In this document: piece after piece, positions 16,175 to 25,938 of the stretch
Numbering within the stretch: position 1 is the first letter of the stretch
Layout: the number at the start of each line of letters is the position of its first letter
Source of the DNA: CF-113 sp050695155
GTDB taxonomy: Bacteria; Chloroflexota; Ktedonobacteria; Ktedonobacterales; Ktedonobacteraceae
DNA: 64,000 nucleotides
Assembly: GCA_050695155.1 (NCBI GenBank)
Contig: JBOGTO010000090.1
Location: 1-64,000, forward strand
Reading direction: 5' to 3'
Notes under the pieces: model-generated
What the model saw: the letters and a program-made list of their open reading frames with translations, nothing else
Told to the model about the DNA's origin: nothing
Database searches by the model: none
Position numbers and translations under genes: made by a program

Positions 16175-17458
16175 CTATCCTACCGTTAGCGGGCGCAACA
16201 CAGGGATTTCGCGTCGAATCTCAAAGCGTAGCAAGCTGTGCGCGCGGCGTATGGCGGCTTCCACTTCAGCAGGTGCTGCGCCACGCGCGAAGATGAAGCC
16301 CAGATAGCTCGCGCCCTCCGGCAGTGGAACAAGCGGATAGTTCAGTTTCGCGCTAATCTCAATGCCGGTAACGAGGGGTACCTGCTTCGCCTCCTCGATG
16401 CCATGCACCGCTTTGAGGATACCAGCCGCTGGAATAGGAATCATCATCACCCCGGCGGCGTTGTTTTCGCGTTCGATGGCGGTAATTTCTTCTCCGGTAG
16501 CGTGGCGCAAGATCAGCTCTTCCAGGCACATACCCGCACCGAACTCCAGCACGGTAGAGCAAAGTCCGCCAATCGATCTCCCGGCAATCTCCAGCATCCA
16601 GGGACCTTGTTCGTTGACGCGCAATTCGGCATGTACCGGTCCCTCCTGTAAGCCAAGCGATCTGGCAGCCACAGAGACACAATGCGCAATAGCAGCCTGG
16701 GTTTCTTCGCTCAGGCGCGAAGGCGTAATGTAAATCGTTTCCTCAAAAAACGGGCCATCTAATGGATCGGGCTTATCAAACAACGCCAGCACTTTTAATT
16801 GCCCATGCGTGAGCAACCCTTCCAGCGCCACCTCGAAACCAGGAATGAAGTCTTCGACCAGAAACACCGTTTCGTACTCGGAATTGCCTTCTTGCAGCAA
16901 CATACGTTTGAGTCGTTGGAAAGCCGCCACAAATTCAGATGAATTATCGGCGCGTATCACGCCGCGACTCCCCGAAAGTCGTGTCGGTTTAAGCACGCAA
17001 GGATAGCTAACCTGCCTGGCAATCTCGGCGGGGTCATCGCGCAAGTAAAACGGGCGAAAAATGGGACAGGGCGCGCCACCTTGCGACATGAGCGTGCGCA
17101 TTAGCAGTTTATCACGCGCAGCCTCCGCCGCCTGGGGCGAATTTTGCGCCAATCCAAGCGCAGCGTTAGCGAGCGCGGCAAGCTCGGACGCGCTATCGTC
17201 CACCGAGAGGACGGCGTGTATGGGATGCTCTTGCGCGAAATTCACAATAGTTCGCACCGAGGCTTGAGTATCCGTGAAGTCCAGGCCCAGCGGCACATGC
17301 CAGTATTCTGAAAGCGTTTCGGGCAGGTCGATGCCTACCACCACCGCCAGATTCAGTTTCTTTGCCGCGCTCAAAAACGCGCCCGCCCGGTAGGTGGCGG
17401 GCGACATCAGCAGCAATACGCGCTTCTGTTCATTCTGTATATCTCTATCTCTGTCCAT
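16175..17458 (-). CDS. ATP-grasp enzyme resembling L-amino-acid ligases
   Basis: A pre-ATP-grasp domain (RVLLLMSPATYRAGAFLSAA) is followed by the ATP-grasp fold: YPCVLKPTRLSGSRGVIRA supplies the ATP-binding lysine and loop, VFLVEDFIPGFEVALEG follows, and metal-binding residues fall in HAELRVNEQGPWMLEIAGR. The C-terminal part (GILKAVHGIEEAKQ onward) resembles the LAL_C2 domain of dipeptide-forming L-amino-acid ligases. The exact amino acid pair is unknown. It ends facing the Lrp gene. A small gene ends 12 bp upstream on the same strand and is probably co-transcribed. Confidence 0.8.
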   Translation of the reverse strand: MDRDRDIQNEQKRVLLLMSPATYRAGAFLSAAKKLNLAVVVGIDLPETLSEYWHVPLGLDFTDTQASVRTIVNFAQEHPIHAVLSVDDSASELAALANAALGLAQNSPQAAEAARDKLLMRTLMSQGGAPCPIFRPFYLRDDPAEIARQVSYPCVLKPTRLSGSRGVIRADNSSEFVAAFQRLKRMLLQEGNSEYETVFLVEDFIPGFEVALEGLLTHGQLKVLALFDKPDPLDGPFFEETIYITPSRLSEETQAAIAHCVSVAARSLGLQEGPVHAELRVNEQGPWMLEIAGRSIGGLCSTVLEFGAGMCLEELILRHATGEEITAIERENNAAGVMMIPIPAAGILKAVHGIEEAKQVPLVTGIEISAKLNYPLVPLPEGASYLGFIFARGAAPAEVEAAIRRAHSLLRFEIRREIPVLRPLTVG

Positions 17459-17470
17459 TTGTGTACACTT

Positions 17471-17731
17471 CTACGCTTCTTGATCTTGTTTGACCTCAAC
17501 TTGCAATCCGCGCGACTTGAGCGCAGCCGCCAACGCGAAGAGCCGTTCGTCGCCATATACGGTCCAGTGCAATTGCGGCCCGTCCCAGTGGCATTGATAC
17601 GTTCCCTGCCATTGTCGATGCTGCACGCGCCCCTGATAATGCCAGGCAACCGCGCCGGGACGCCGGTTGTTAAACCCGAGGCCCGCGCCATCAATACTGG
17701 CAAAATCTTTACTGCGAAAAATAACCTTCAT
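17471..17731 (-). CDS. Small hypothetical protein upstream of the ATP-grasp gene
   Basis: I do not recognise a family. The 86-residue product (starting MKVIFRSKDFASIDGAG) is rich in Trp, His and Gln in its middle, with an ordered beta pattern, and ends in a helix (LFALAAALKSRGLQVEV). Two upstream ATGs at 17770 and 17761 would add up to 13 residues; none of the starts has a clear ribosome binding site, so the start is uncertain. It lies 12 bp before the ATP-grasp gene on the same strand. Confidence 0.55.
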   Translation of the reverse strand: MKVIFRSKDFASIDGAGLGFNNRRPGAVAWHYQGRVQHRQWQGTYQCHWDGPQLHWTVYGDERLFALAAALKSRGLQVEVKQDQEA

Positions 17732-17770
17732 AGCACTTGCATTTATTCCAGGAGAAGACATTCTGTACAT

Positions 17771-18076
17771 AGATCATAACACAGGTGGGAATGGCCTGAA
17801 TGATATTTTCAGATGGATAGAGCAAGCCACCAATCATCGCATATTTTCACATCATTAATATGCATAAAATCATTGATGTGTATTTAAATGAAATACATTA
17901 TTTGCGTAATGGTCGGACAGTGACGGATTGTTTCTCTGCCAATATACTGACAATTTCCCAAATTTGTAAATGAACACAGATGAAACGTCAAAATATATGT
18001 TGGTATATGGTATACTCTACTACCGGGGAGTTATTCGCTCAAAGTTAGCAAGGTAAAAGCCTTTGCGTTTCTACAA
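17771..18076. promoter_or_regulatory. AT-rich divergent spacer before the NACHT operon
   Basis: No gene is seen. CACATCA (17848-17854) and TGATGTG (17874-17880) form a 7-bp inverted repeat around a 19-nt AT-rich spacer that contains ATGCAT, a possible operator. TATACT at 18011-18016 is a candidate -10 for the NACHT gene; I could not find a good -35 at the proper distance. Confidence 0.35.
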
Positions 18077-20560
18077 ATGTTTTTGAGACAGAGTGCAATG
18101 GTAGGTCGAACTGTGCGACATTTCAAAACTTCATTTCGTTTTGTTAGAACCTGGATTATTAGCTTCGTTGCGTTTTTTGCTTTCTGCGCGCTACTCGCAA
18201 CAATGCATTTCATTTTTCCAAAATTTCATTTGACTATAGCATTGTTTGTCTTTTTCGTCTCTGGCAGCCTGTTAGTAGCGCTGGGTATCGGTTGGTCTTG
18301 CGCGGAACGCCTGGCAATCAGGGCATATCGCCAGGCGATAAGGAAAGGACTGGCCGATTCAATTAAAAGCTGCTATCCAAATGCAGTGCCTATCACGGGT
18401 GAAAAATTTCCCAATGCGAACTTGCTCATCCTCGGTCAACCAGGCGCGGGTAAGACGAAGGAGCTTGAAAAATACCTGTTTGCTTTCAAGCAGGGGCAGA
18501 TACCTTTGCTCATTCAAATGAAATACTATGATGGTTTTCTGCTGGAGAATTTTTCCGAGAGCGTTTCTGATGGAAATGCTACATTTCCACAGGAAACACT
18601 CATGGCATACCTCCTGGAAAACAATGCCGTCGTCATAAAGGAAAACAATCGCGCCTTCAAGCGCAATGAAATCATGGGCGTTCAACATATACGCCCTTAT
18701 TTGCCCTTATTCGCGCAACAAAACCGGCTCGTTTTTCTGTGTGATGGGTTAAATGAATTGAGTGGCCCATCTCTGACCATTGCCTGCCGCGAATTAAGAC
18801 GCATTATGCAAACGACCAGAAATAAAGTGGTCATGACCTGCCGGGAACTCGACTTTCAGGATCAGGTGTTGCTCCAACAATATGTCCACGAAGCGCTGGT
18901 AAAACAAGAGACGATTCCGCCCCTCACGCGCTTTGACGTGGAACCTTTCACGGAGTTTTATCTGGCAGCGAAACGCGCGAAAGGAGAGGAACAGCCTGAC
19001 ACCGCCGCTGTCAACCAGATCGTCACGCAAATTACCAGGACAAGTTTGCGCTACGATTACACCAGCCCGTTTATCCTGATTACTTTGATCGAGACGCTGA
19101 TGCGCCTGGATGCTGAACGGGCCAGGCGCATCAATTCCAGAGGCCATCTGCTCCAGGAGTCAATCACGTTATTATTCAAGACGCGAAGGTTGGATCAGGC
19201 AACCGAACATAAATTGCGGCTATTCCTGAGCGCCGTCGCTTGCACAGGCCGGAGAAATAAGCAGCGCAATGCTATTCAACTGGGCAGGCGAGATCGCTCT
19301 CCCTCTTTAGATGAGTTAGCGCAAGCCGTGACTAACTGGCTGGATGAGTATAGAGCCGACGATGATTTTTACGATCCCTATGATCGCATCACGGTCGCCG
19401 ACTTGCTGGAGAGCGCGCAGAACAGCGGCATCATTACCATCAGTCGCAATGGCGTACTCAGTTTCAAACACGAGTTAATTGCAGAGTACTTTGTTGCTGA
19501 GTACCTGAACGCTGTGTACAACAAAAATAACCGCGAAACGGTTCCTTTCTGGCAGGACTTGTTCCGCGATGAAGAGTCGGTTGGCGCGTGGAGCGAACCG
19601 GTAGCCATCTGGGCGGGTTTAGTAGATGATCCAATGCAGCTAGCCGGACACCTGGCCGAATGGGCCGACAAGCACAACCAGGCCAGCATACAAGGCTTGC
19701 ATCAGGGGAAAAATACTCCTCAAATCAACATGTATTATGTCTTAATGATCAGTCTGTCTTGCGCCGGTGTCGTCTGGTCTACTACCACAGATCAATCGGT
19801 TAGCAACAGTATCTTCCCGCAGAGTTTACAAAAAGTCATGGCGCAATTCGTCGGGTCCAAACAGGCAAGAGGAAATATCGCCCGCATCATAAAAAAGTGC
19901 GCCGATGAAGGAGGCAGTGAAGTCTATCGCTCATTGCCGCCGCTCTTATCAAAGATGCAAGGTCTGGAGGACCTGTTATTGCTGCTGGATAAGACCGTAA
20001 TAACCGATTTGCTCTTTGAATTTTTACAGGTAATTGTTGAAAAGCCGGCTCATGTTCCCCAGGTAGATGCCATTATAGACGTTTTAGGCCGTGAGGGAGC
20101 AGTTGTTATCCCCCAGACTGTAGCATTGAGCGCACCGTCCCATAATACAGCACTGCGTGTTGCTGCTATTAGAATCCTGGGTTATATCAAAGACATGGGA
20201 GTGGTAGAACCACTGATTTACTCTGCTCTCCCCGATCCACAAGAAAACGTACACAGAGCTGCCGTATTCGCGCTCAGTAATCTTGGGCCGGAACTGACTT
20301 TAAATTATCTGGAACAAATCGCTAACAACCAAAATTCATACCCTCGCAAGTTCCGTGGGCGCATATTACCCGTTTTAGAGAGCTTTATGGACTACCACGA
20401 AGTGTCTACTCAAGACTACAGACGTATGGTGGTCATTATCATTTCGTTTCTCTCGAATGAATATGCAGCCGTAATACAAAATAGAGCAAAAAACATTTTG
20501 AGCAATCAATTGAATGGAAAAGTCGTGACAATCCAGAGAGAGAAGCACGATGTTAGATGA
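18077..20560 (+). CDS. Membrane-anchored NACHT-type STAND ATPase with HEAT repeats
   Basis: Two transmembrane helices at about 25-47 and 52-73 form an N-terminal anchor. The NACHT ATPase core follows: Walker A GQPGAGKT at 120-127, Walker B LVFLCDGLNEL at 218-228 and a sensor-like KVVMTCRE at 250-257. A helical winged-helix-like region (GVLSFKHELIAEYFVAEYLN) ends the STAND core. The last 150 or so residues carry HEAT units (ALRVAAIRILGYIKDMGVVE, VHRAAVFALSNLG). STAND proteins oligomerise on sensing a ligand through their C-terminal repeats; in bacteria many act in antiphage defence. No recognisable effector domain is present, so the two partner genes or the membrane helices may act as output. 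The gene overlaps the HEAT gene by 11 bp. An ATG 21 bp further in is an alternative start. Confidence 0.85.
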   Translation: MFLRQSAMVGRTVRHFKTSFRFVRTWIISFVAFFAFCALLATMHFIFPKFHLTIALFVFFVSGSLLVALGIGWSCAERLAIRAYRQAIRKGLADSIKSCYPNAVPITGEKFPNANLLILGQPGAGKTKELEKYLFAFKQGQIPLLIQMKYYDGFLLENFSESVSDGNATFPQETLMAYLLENNAVVIKENNRAFKRNEIMGVQHIRPYLPLFAQQNRLVFLCDGLNELSGPSLTIACRELRRIMQTTRNKVVMTCRELDFQDQVLLQQYVHEALVKQETIPPLTRFDVEPFTEFYLAAKRAKGEEQPDTAAVNQIVTQITRTSLRYDYTSPFILITLIETLMRLDAERARRINSRGHLLQESITLLFKTRRLDQATEHKLRLFLSAVACTGRRNKQRNAIQLGRRDRSPSLDELAQAVTNWLDEYRADDDFYDPYDRITVADLLESAQNSGIITISRNGVLSFKHELIAEYFVAEYLNAVYNKNNRETVPFWQDLFRDEESVGAWSEPVAIWAGLVDDPMQLAGHLAEWADKHNQASIQGLHQGKNTPQINMYYVLMISLSCAGVVWSTTTDQSVSNSIFPQSLQKVMAQFVGSKQARGNIARIIKKCADEGGSEVYRSLPPLLSKMQGLEDLLLLLDKTVITDLLFEFLQVIVEKPAHVPQVDAIIDVLGREGAVVIPQTVALSAPSHNTALRVAAIRILGYIKDMGVVEPLIYSALPDPQENVHRAAVFALSNLGPELTLNYLEQIANNQNSYPRKFRGRILPVLESFMDYHEVSTQDYRRMVVIIISFLSNEYAAVIQNRAKNILSNQLNGKVVTIQREKHDVR

Positions 20561-23159
20561 CCGGGAGAAAAAAAAGAACATCATGGAACTTTTGCTTATC
20601 TCCCTCGAAAAAACAGACGACGGGATGGCAAGCAATATTCAGGATATATTGCACGGCACTGGAGCCGAAACGACAGATTATGTCGCCGCGCACTGGCATA
20701 GCCGGAATCCAACAGAATTAGCGCGCGCGCGTATGATTGATGTCGAAGCTCGGAAACACGATGGAGAAGCGCATGAAAAGAAGAAGGCGCTGGATTTCCT
20801 TCTGGGCCGTCTCAACGATGAATCTCCAATCGTGCAACAACATTTAAGTAGCGCGCTTTGCGGTTTCGCGCCCGACAGTATACAACCTCTGATCGACCTG
20901 GTACTGGCATCCAATGAGATTACACATATTGTCCAACACGCCGTGACTATTCTGATAAAAATCGGCGAACCCTGTGTTATACCGGTCTGCGAAGCTTTGA
21001 ATGATTCGCAGGAACGCATGACTGATGGGCTGCTCCGTGTCCTTTTTCAACTCAAAGATCCACGAGCGATCCCTTATCTTATCAATTATCTCAATCGCAG
21101 CGTGCCAAAGCATGTCTATTATGCTTGTCTCGCTATGCGCGTTTTGGGTAGTTTTAGAATTGAAAAGGTGATCCCGCCTTTGATCAACATACTCAGGTTT
21201 CCCGACGAGAAGCTCTATGATACGGCCATGCGGGAACTGAGTAATCTTGGCGCTATTGCGCTGGATGATTTGCTTCAGGCCTTAGACGTTGAACAGGATG
21301 ACATCATCACCCAACGTATATACCAGGTTTTCATCAATATGCAGCCATTCCCCCAGGCGAGATTACTTGATGCATTTCAACATAGCGACAAAGTGGCAAA
21401 GCATATCAAAGAGACGTTTAAGCAACATGCCGCCGCGACTGCCAGCTTTATGGTGAATAACCTCTTCCATCCGCACCCTAAAGTCCGGCATTATACACGC
21501 CTGACAGTAGAGGAAATGAATCGTGATGTTACCGTTCCCTATTTGATAGAGGCATTAATTAATCCGAGCTGGCAACCTGTCATCAAGAAATTCCTTATTT
21601 CATACACACCCTCAATCCCATTGCTCATACAAAAGCTCAGTAGCACAAACATAGGTGATGAAGTCTTTAACACACTGCTGGCATTTGATAGCCGCCAGGT
21701 CATTCCATCACTCGTGATAGGATTACAAGAAAGCCAGACGAGACAAGAAACAAAACGCCTGATTGTCGAATTGGCAGGTCGGGAACCTGCTCTGTTACCC
21801 GACATTGTGCGCCTGTTTGATCCATCTGTATCTAATTTGCACACCTTACCGCCCGCAGCGCTGGCTGCGCTACAGGAGATATTGACTCAGGAACTTGCTA
21901 ATGAAAGCCTTCCAGAACTCATCAATGGGTTAGATGGTAAATTGCTTGAACATTGCTCGGATACCCTGGTCATCCTATCGCGCAAAGATGATATGACAGA
22001 AACAGTTGTGCAAGCGTTGATAAACGCGCTAAGCCGGGGAGGATTGTTGTTTGGGGCCAAACAAACACTTGTTAATATCGGAAAACGCGCATTGATGCCG
22101 GTGAATCTTTTGCTTGATAGTGATGAAGACTTGCTGGTTGAAGCCGCGCAAGATATCCTGAGTAAGATGGGAGCGGACGCATTTTCCATCATCTACGACA
22201 GATTTCATAACCCCAGGACAACAGCAAGCGCCACAAAAATATACAGTAAAATGCCAACTGCAACAGCAGCGGTCGGGCTGGCCGCGTATCTCTCCAGCAG
22301 TGACCTGCGCATGACCGAAATAGCGGTCTACTTGCTCTTTACCCGCATCAACGAGGAAGATCAGCAGCGCAAGGTAGAATTGATTCCCGCCCTGCTCGAA
22401 CAAACCCGCAAGAAAAATATATCAGTTCGGCGCATCATTGCCCCGCTCTTGCTTTTTAACGGTAATTCCAATGGCAGGAGAAAGCTCGCGGAGCATATTG
22501 TCAATCATGTTCTCAAGCACCCGGAACGCCACTTAGAATTCATGAGAATCCTCCCTTTCATTGGAGAACGAGCTATTAAACCGCTTGAGGACATATTGAA
22601 CGACAATTATAGCCTCTCGCCTTTGCTTCCAGAAGCTGTTGCTATACTGGGGTTAATTTCTCGCAATGAATATGTAGAGAAATATGTCGCGGAACTCGCA
22701 TCTTTAAGGCCAGTGGTGAAGGGACAACATACCCGGCAACTCTACAACCCGCTCTCTTTTCGCGCGCTCGGTGGTTTGCTGGCAAGTGGCAGTTACAATC
22801 CAACCGAATTGTTGAATCTAAAAAGACAGGCAGAAAGCCAGCGCGATGATACTGCCTTCGAGTTTTATGATGTTTTACTGGGTATGCGCAATATGCCAGC
22901 AATGGCGCAACTAAACATAAAGTTGACCGAGGCCAGTAACGACCTGTATCAATCGAACCAGCAAATAAGCCGACTGAAAGGCGAGCTAGAGGATGAGCGC
23001 GCCAGGTCAACCAGGTTAAGTAACGAGCAGAAACAATCACAACGGGCAATCAATAATGCCCAGTCAACCATTGACAATCTTAATAACCAGATCACAAGCT
23101 TAAATTACCAGAACTCACAATTGCTTGAGGAGAAACGTCGGCTACGCAACCATCAATAA
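20550..23159 (+). CDS. Large HEAT-repeat protein with C-terminal coiled coil
   Basis: The 869-residue product is almost wholly alpha-helical. HEAT units recur throughout (for example IVQQHLSSALCGFAPDSIQP, DPRAIPYLINYL, AMRVLGSFRIEKVIPPLINI). About the last 90 residues are a coiled coil rich in Gln, Asn, Leu and Ser. No catalytic motif is seen. It starts inside the end of the NACHT gene, with GAGAGAGAAG as ribosome binding site, and is followed 38 bp later by the kinase gene. It is probably a scaffold or ligand-sensing partner of the NACHT ATPase, an inference from coupling and shared HEAT architecture. Confidence 0.8.
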   Translation: MLDDREKKKNIMELLLISLEKTDDGMASNIQDILHGTGAETTDYVAAHWHSRNPTELARARMIDVEARKHDGEAHEKKKALDFLLGRLNDESPIVQQHLSSALCGFAPDSIQPLIDLVLASNEITHIVQHAVTILIKIGEPCVIPVCEALNDSQERMTDGLLRVLFQLKDPRAIPYLINYLNRSVPKHVYYACLAMRVLGSFRIEKVIPPLINILRFPDEKLYDTAMRELSNLGAIALDDLLQALDVEQDDIITQRIYQVFINMQPFPQARLLDAFQHSDKVAKHIKETFKQHAAATASFMVNNLFHPHPKVRHYTRLTVEEMNRDVTVPYLIEALINPSWQPVIKKFLISYTPSIPLLIQKLSSTNIGDEVFNTLLAFDSRQVIPSLVIGLQESQTRQETKRLIVELAGREPALLPDIVRLFDPSVSNLHTLPPAALAALQEILTQELANESLPELINGLDGKLLEHCSDTLVILSRKDDMTETVVQALINALSRGGLLFGAKQTLVNIGKRALMPVNLLLDSDEDLLVEAAQDILSKMGADAFSIIYDRFHNPRTTASATKIYSKMPTATAAVGLAAYLSSSDLRMTEIAVYLLFTRINEEDQQRKVELIPALLEQTRKKNISVRRIIAPLLLFNGNSNGRRKLAEHIVNHVLKHPERHLEFMRILPFIGERAIKPLEDILNDNYSLSPLLPEAVAILGLISRNEYVEKYVAELASLRPVVKGQHTRQLYNPLSFRALGGLLASGSYNPTELLNLKRQAESQRDDTAFEFYDVLLGMRNMPAMAQLNIKLTEASNDLYQSNQQISRLKGELEDERARSTRLSNEQKQSQRAINNAQSTIDNLNNQITSLNYQNSQLLEEKRRLRNHQ

Positions 23160-23197
23160 CTGCTCTGAGCAGTCAATAGATTACGAGGTGAGAAGAA

Positions 23198-25276
23198 ATG
23201 CCAGACCCAATCATTCCGCATATACCGGGGTATAAGCATGTGCGAATATGGACGCAGAAGGGAGGGATGGGAAATATCTTCAAAGCCAAAGACGCGACCA
23301 CACAGGAAGAGGTGGTCATTAAAATGATGAAAATTCCTCAAACCGTAGAAGAGGAAGAACATTTACTCTACTATTCTGGCCTCTTCACGTTTGAAACCAA
23401 CCTGGCGCTCAGTATCAAACCCGAACATACCCATATCCTCAAGGCTCTCAAGCACGGCTATGTCGCGTATGAGGGCTACCACTATCCCTACCTGGTTTTT
23501 CCCTATATTAAAGATGGTTCGCTGGACATGTTGATGGAAGCTGAACGTCCCTGGAGTAATCCCGATTGGTCGCTGCTTGAAATTGCCGATATGGTTGTGC
23601 AGGCTGCGGAAGGACTCTTCATACTTCACCAGCGCAATCCTCCCATTGTTCACCAGGATATTAAGCCGGGCAACCTCTTATGGATGAAGGCACAAGGCGA
23701 GTCACACCGGGTGCATATCTGGATCAGCGATTTTGGCACAGCGAAGTGGGAAAAGTCTGATGAAGAGGAAACCTCTCCCATAGGCACGCTCCATTATATG
23801 TCGCCCGAACAATTTAACGGCAAGGTCAAATGCACCACAGATCAATATGCCCTGGCTATTGTGGCGCGTTATCTCCTCACCGGTTCAAAACCCACCGTGG
23901 GACCCGGACACTCGCCGCCACCGCCCGCGCGGCTCATAAACCCGCCTCCGACTATGTTGAACCCGACCCGTTTGCGCTCAAAGGAGATAGACAGGGTGCT
24001 GGTACGCGCGCTCGCTGTAGAACCCGATGAGCGTTTCCCTGATATTTTACAATTCGCGCGGGAACTTTATGCGGCCATTTTGCAACAGGAAAATCCTACA
24101 TTGTCATTTACGCCAACACACACGCCAGGCTTTTATCAAGCCATAACGGATGCGCCTCCTGTAGAAGCGCATCAAACGCGAACCAACAACTCGCCACTTC
24201 CAACCCTCTCTTTCCTTGCGCAAACTGTATCGTTTCAAGCCGAAGAACTCGAGGCTTTTCTTGACATACCTAAACAGCGGCCACGCGAAATTCAAGTAGT
24301 CGATATCCCCATGCCGCCAGCGCCACCAATACTTGAAACAGTGCCTACTCCTTCTCGCCCATTAACCCAATTCCGACTACAAGAATGCTTCAGGACAAAG
24401 TTGCCCGCTACGCCGACTTCCCTATCATGGTCACATGACGCAAATAATCTTCTCTGCACTTTTCTCAATGATGTTCCTCGTCTGATCTACCGGAATGGCC
24501 GCGTCGAAGAAGTAAAAGCATTACGCGGGCATTTAGCGTGCTGGTCTCCTGGCAATCGCTATATTGCGACCAGTTCCTATAATTCCTCCTCTCATCAAGC
24601 AAGCATACACATCTGGGATAGGGCTAACCCAACACGAGGCGCGATCACACAGGCATTCAATAGTAGCACAGCAATTGATGGGCTGACATGGTCAACTCGC
24701 GGCCAACTGGCAGCCTGGGTAAACACCGAATTGCTGTTTTTCGACATTTCGGAACAAGCATCATTATCAAAATTCCCCCAACTCACGAGATCGCTTCCCC
24801 TATCGAACATGCGGTGCAGTACAATAGGAACGCTATGCTGGTCGCCTGACGGCTCACTGTTGGCAGCCGCCAGTGACAATGGTGAGACTGTCATTTGGAG
24901 TGCGGATAGGCAAGAAATCCAGGCATATTTACCAGCTTCCAAAGCGCCTATCCGTAGTCTTGCATGGTTTCCTGATGGTTCAATGCTGGCGGCAGGTTAC
25001 AGAAGTAAACGCGTAGCAATATGGGATATGTTGAGAATACGTGAAATCAAGAACTGGGATGATCTCACCGAGCTTCCCAGAATGATAAGTTCCCCACCAC
25101 ATGATTCCACTGTCACTATTGCCACACAGAGCAATCTACTATTCGGCACTCTTCACGAACAAGAACTGTCGGTTAGTTATCAAGGACAACTCCTGGCGAG
25201 TTGGTCGCCGCTTTCTGAACTCGCAACATTAGATAAGCAGGACGATACAGTGCTTATTATCTTGCAAAAACAGTAA
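23198..25276 (+). CDS. Ser/Thr protein kinase with C-terminal WD40-like propeller
   Basis: Residues about 10-300 are a Hanks-type kinase: glycine loop TQKGGMGNIFKAK, VVIKMM with ATP lysine K42, catalytic loop HQDIKPGN at 152-159 with D154, DFG at 178-180, and MSPEQ at 201-205. HRD is replaced by HQD, so it is a non-RD kinase probably not controlled by loop phosphorylation. A Pro/Thr-rich linker (about 300-395) leads to WD40-like blades (CWSPDGSLLAAASDNGETV, AWFPDGSMLAAGYRSKRVAI). No membrane helix is present, unlike typical PknB proteins. It is the third gene of the NACHT-HEAT operon and would be a natural signalling output. Confidence 0.88.
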   Translation: MPDPIIPHIPGYKHVRIWTQKGGMGNIFKAKDATTQEEVVIKMMKIPQTVEEEEHLLYYSGLFTFETNLALSIKPEHTHILKALKHGYVAYEGYHYPYLVFPYIKDGSLDMLMEAERPWSNPDWSLLEIADMVVQAAEGLFILHQRNPPIVHQDIKPGNLLWMKAQGESHRVHIWISDFGTAKWEKSDEEETSPIGTLHYMSPEQFNGKVKCTTDQYALAIVARYLLTGSKPTVGPGHSPPPPARLINPPPTMLNPTRLRSKEIDRVLVRALAVEPDERFPDILQFARELYAAILQQENPTLSFTPTHTPGFYQAITDAPPVEAHQTRTNNSPLPTLSFLAQTVSFQAEELEAFLDIPKQRPREIQVVDIPMPPAPPILETVPTPSRPLTQFRLQECFRTKLPATPTSLSWSHDANNLLCTFLNDVPRLIYRNGRVEEVKALRGHLACWSPGNRYIATSSYNSSSHQASIHIWDRANPTRGAITQAFNSSTAIDGLTWSTRGQLAAWVNTELLFFDISEQASLSKFPQLTRSLPLSNMRCSTIGTLCWSPDGSLLAAASDNGETVIWSADRQEIQAYLPASKAPIRSLAWFPDGSMLAAGYRSKRVAIWDMLRIREIKNWDDLTELPRMISSPPHDSTVTIATQSNLLFGTLHEQELSVSYQGQLLASWSPLSELATLDKQDDTVLIILQKQ

Positions 25277-25302
25277 AATCATATGGTAGAGGTATGGCTT
25301 GA

Positions 25303-25331
25303 TTGACCTATCATCCACAATGATGTAAAGT
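25303..25331 (+). promoter_or_regulatory. Promoter of ndk-moaC with embedded palindrome
   Basis: TTGACC (25303-25308), a 17-bp spacer and TAAAGT (25326-25331) form a good sigma-70 promoter. The spacer contains ATCAT-CCACA-ATGAT (25310-25324), a possible operator. Confidence 0.6.
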
Positions 25332-25452
25332 AGTATGCCGGTAGGGTAAGATAATTCCACTATCTCCATGCTCTTTACCATATTTTACGTAAGTGACAAA
25401 TAATGCCTGGATCAAGCTGTTCAGGCAATACAGAAAGGGTCAATTTCATTTC

Positions 25453-25914
25453 ATGGAACGCACATTAGTCCTTATCAAACCGGACGCCATGCAGCGCGAT
25501 CTGGTGGGCGAACTTATCCAGCGTTTTGAGCGCAAGGGCTTGAAGCTGGTCGGCATCAAGATGATGGCGCTAGCGGACGATCTGCTGGACGAGCATTACA
25601 GCCATCTGGTCGGGCGCGACTTCTTCACGGAAATCAAGACCTTTATGCGCAGCACCCCTATTATCGCCTGCTGCTGGGAAGGGGTCGATTGCGTCAATAC
25701 AGTGCGCGCGATGTGCGGCATCACCAAAGCGCGCGAGGCCGCGCCCGGCACCATTCGCGGCGACCTGGCAATGAGCGTACAGGCCAACCTGGTCCATGCC
25801 TCCGATTCGCTCGAAACGGCGGATGTCGAGGTGGCGCGTTTCTTCGATGCGGACGAGTTGTTTGAATACGAGGATGTGCTGAACCCGTTTATCTACTCTT
25901 CCCGCGAGAAATAA
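25453..25914 (+). CDS. ndk: Nucleoside diphosphate kinase
   Basis: The protein is full length (153 residues) and carries the family signature: LVLIKPDAMQRDLVGELIQR at the N-terminus and NLVHASDS, with the phosphorylated histidine H115. It transfers phosphate from ATP to other NDPs through phosphohistidine to balance the NTP pool. I chose the ATG at 25453, preceded by GAAAGGG, over a frame start at 25393 because the family begins with MERTLVLIKP. moaC follows 24 bp later. Confidence 0.97.
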   Translation: MERTLVLIKPDAMQRDLVGELIQRFERKGLKLVGIKMMALADDLLDEHYSHLVGRDFFTEIKTFMRSTPIIACCWEGVDCVNTVRAMCGITKAREAAPGTIRGDLAMSVQANLVHASDSLETADVEVARFFDADELFEYEDVLNPFIYSSREK

Positions 25915-25938
25915 GCAAGGCCAACGAAAGCGACGGAC

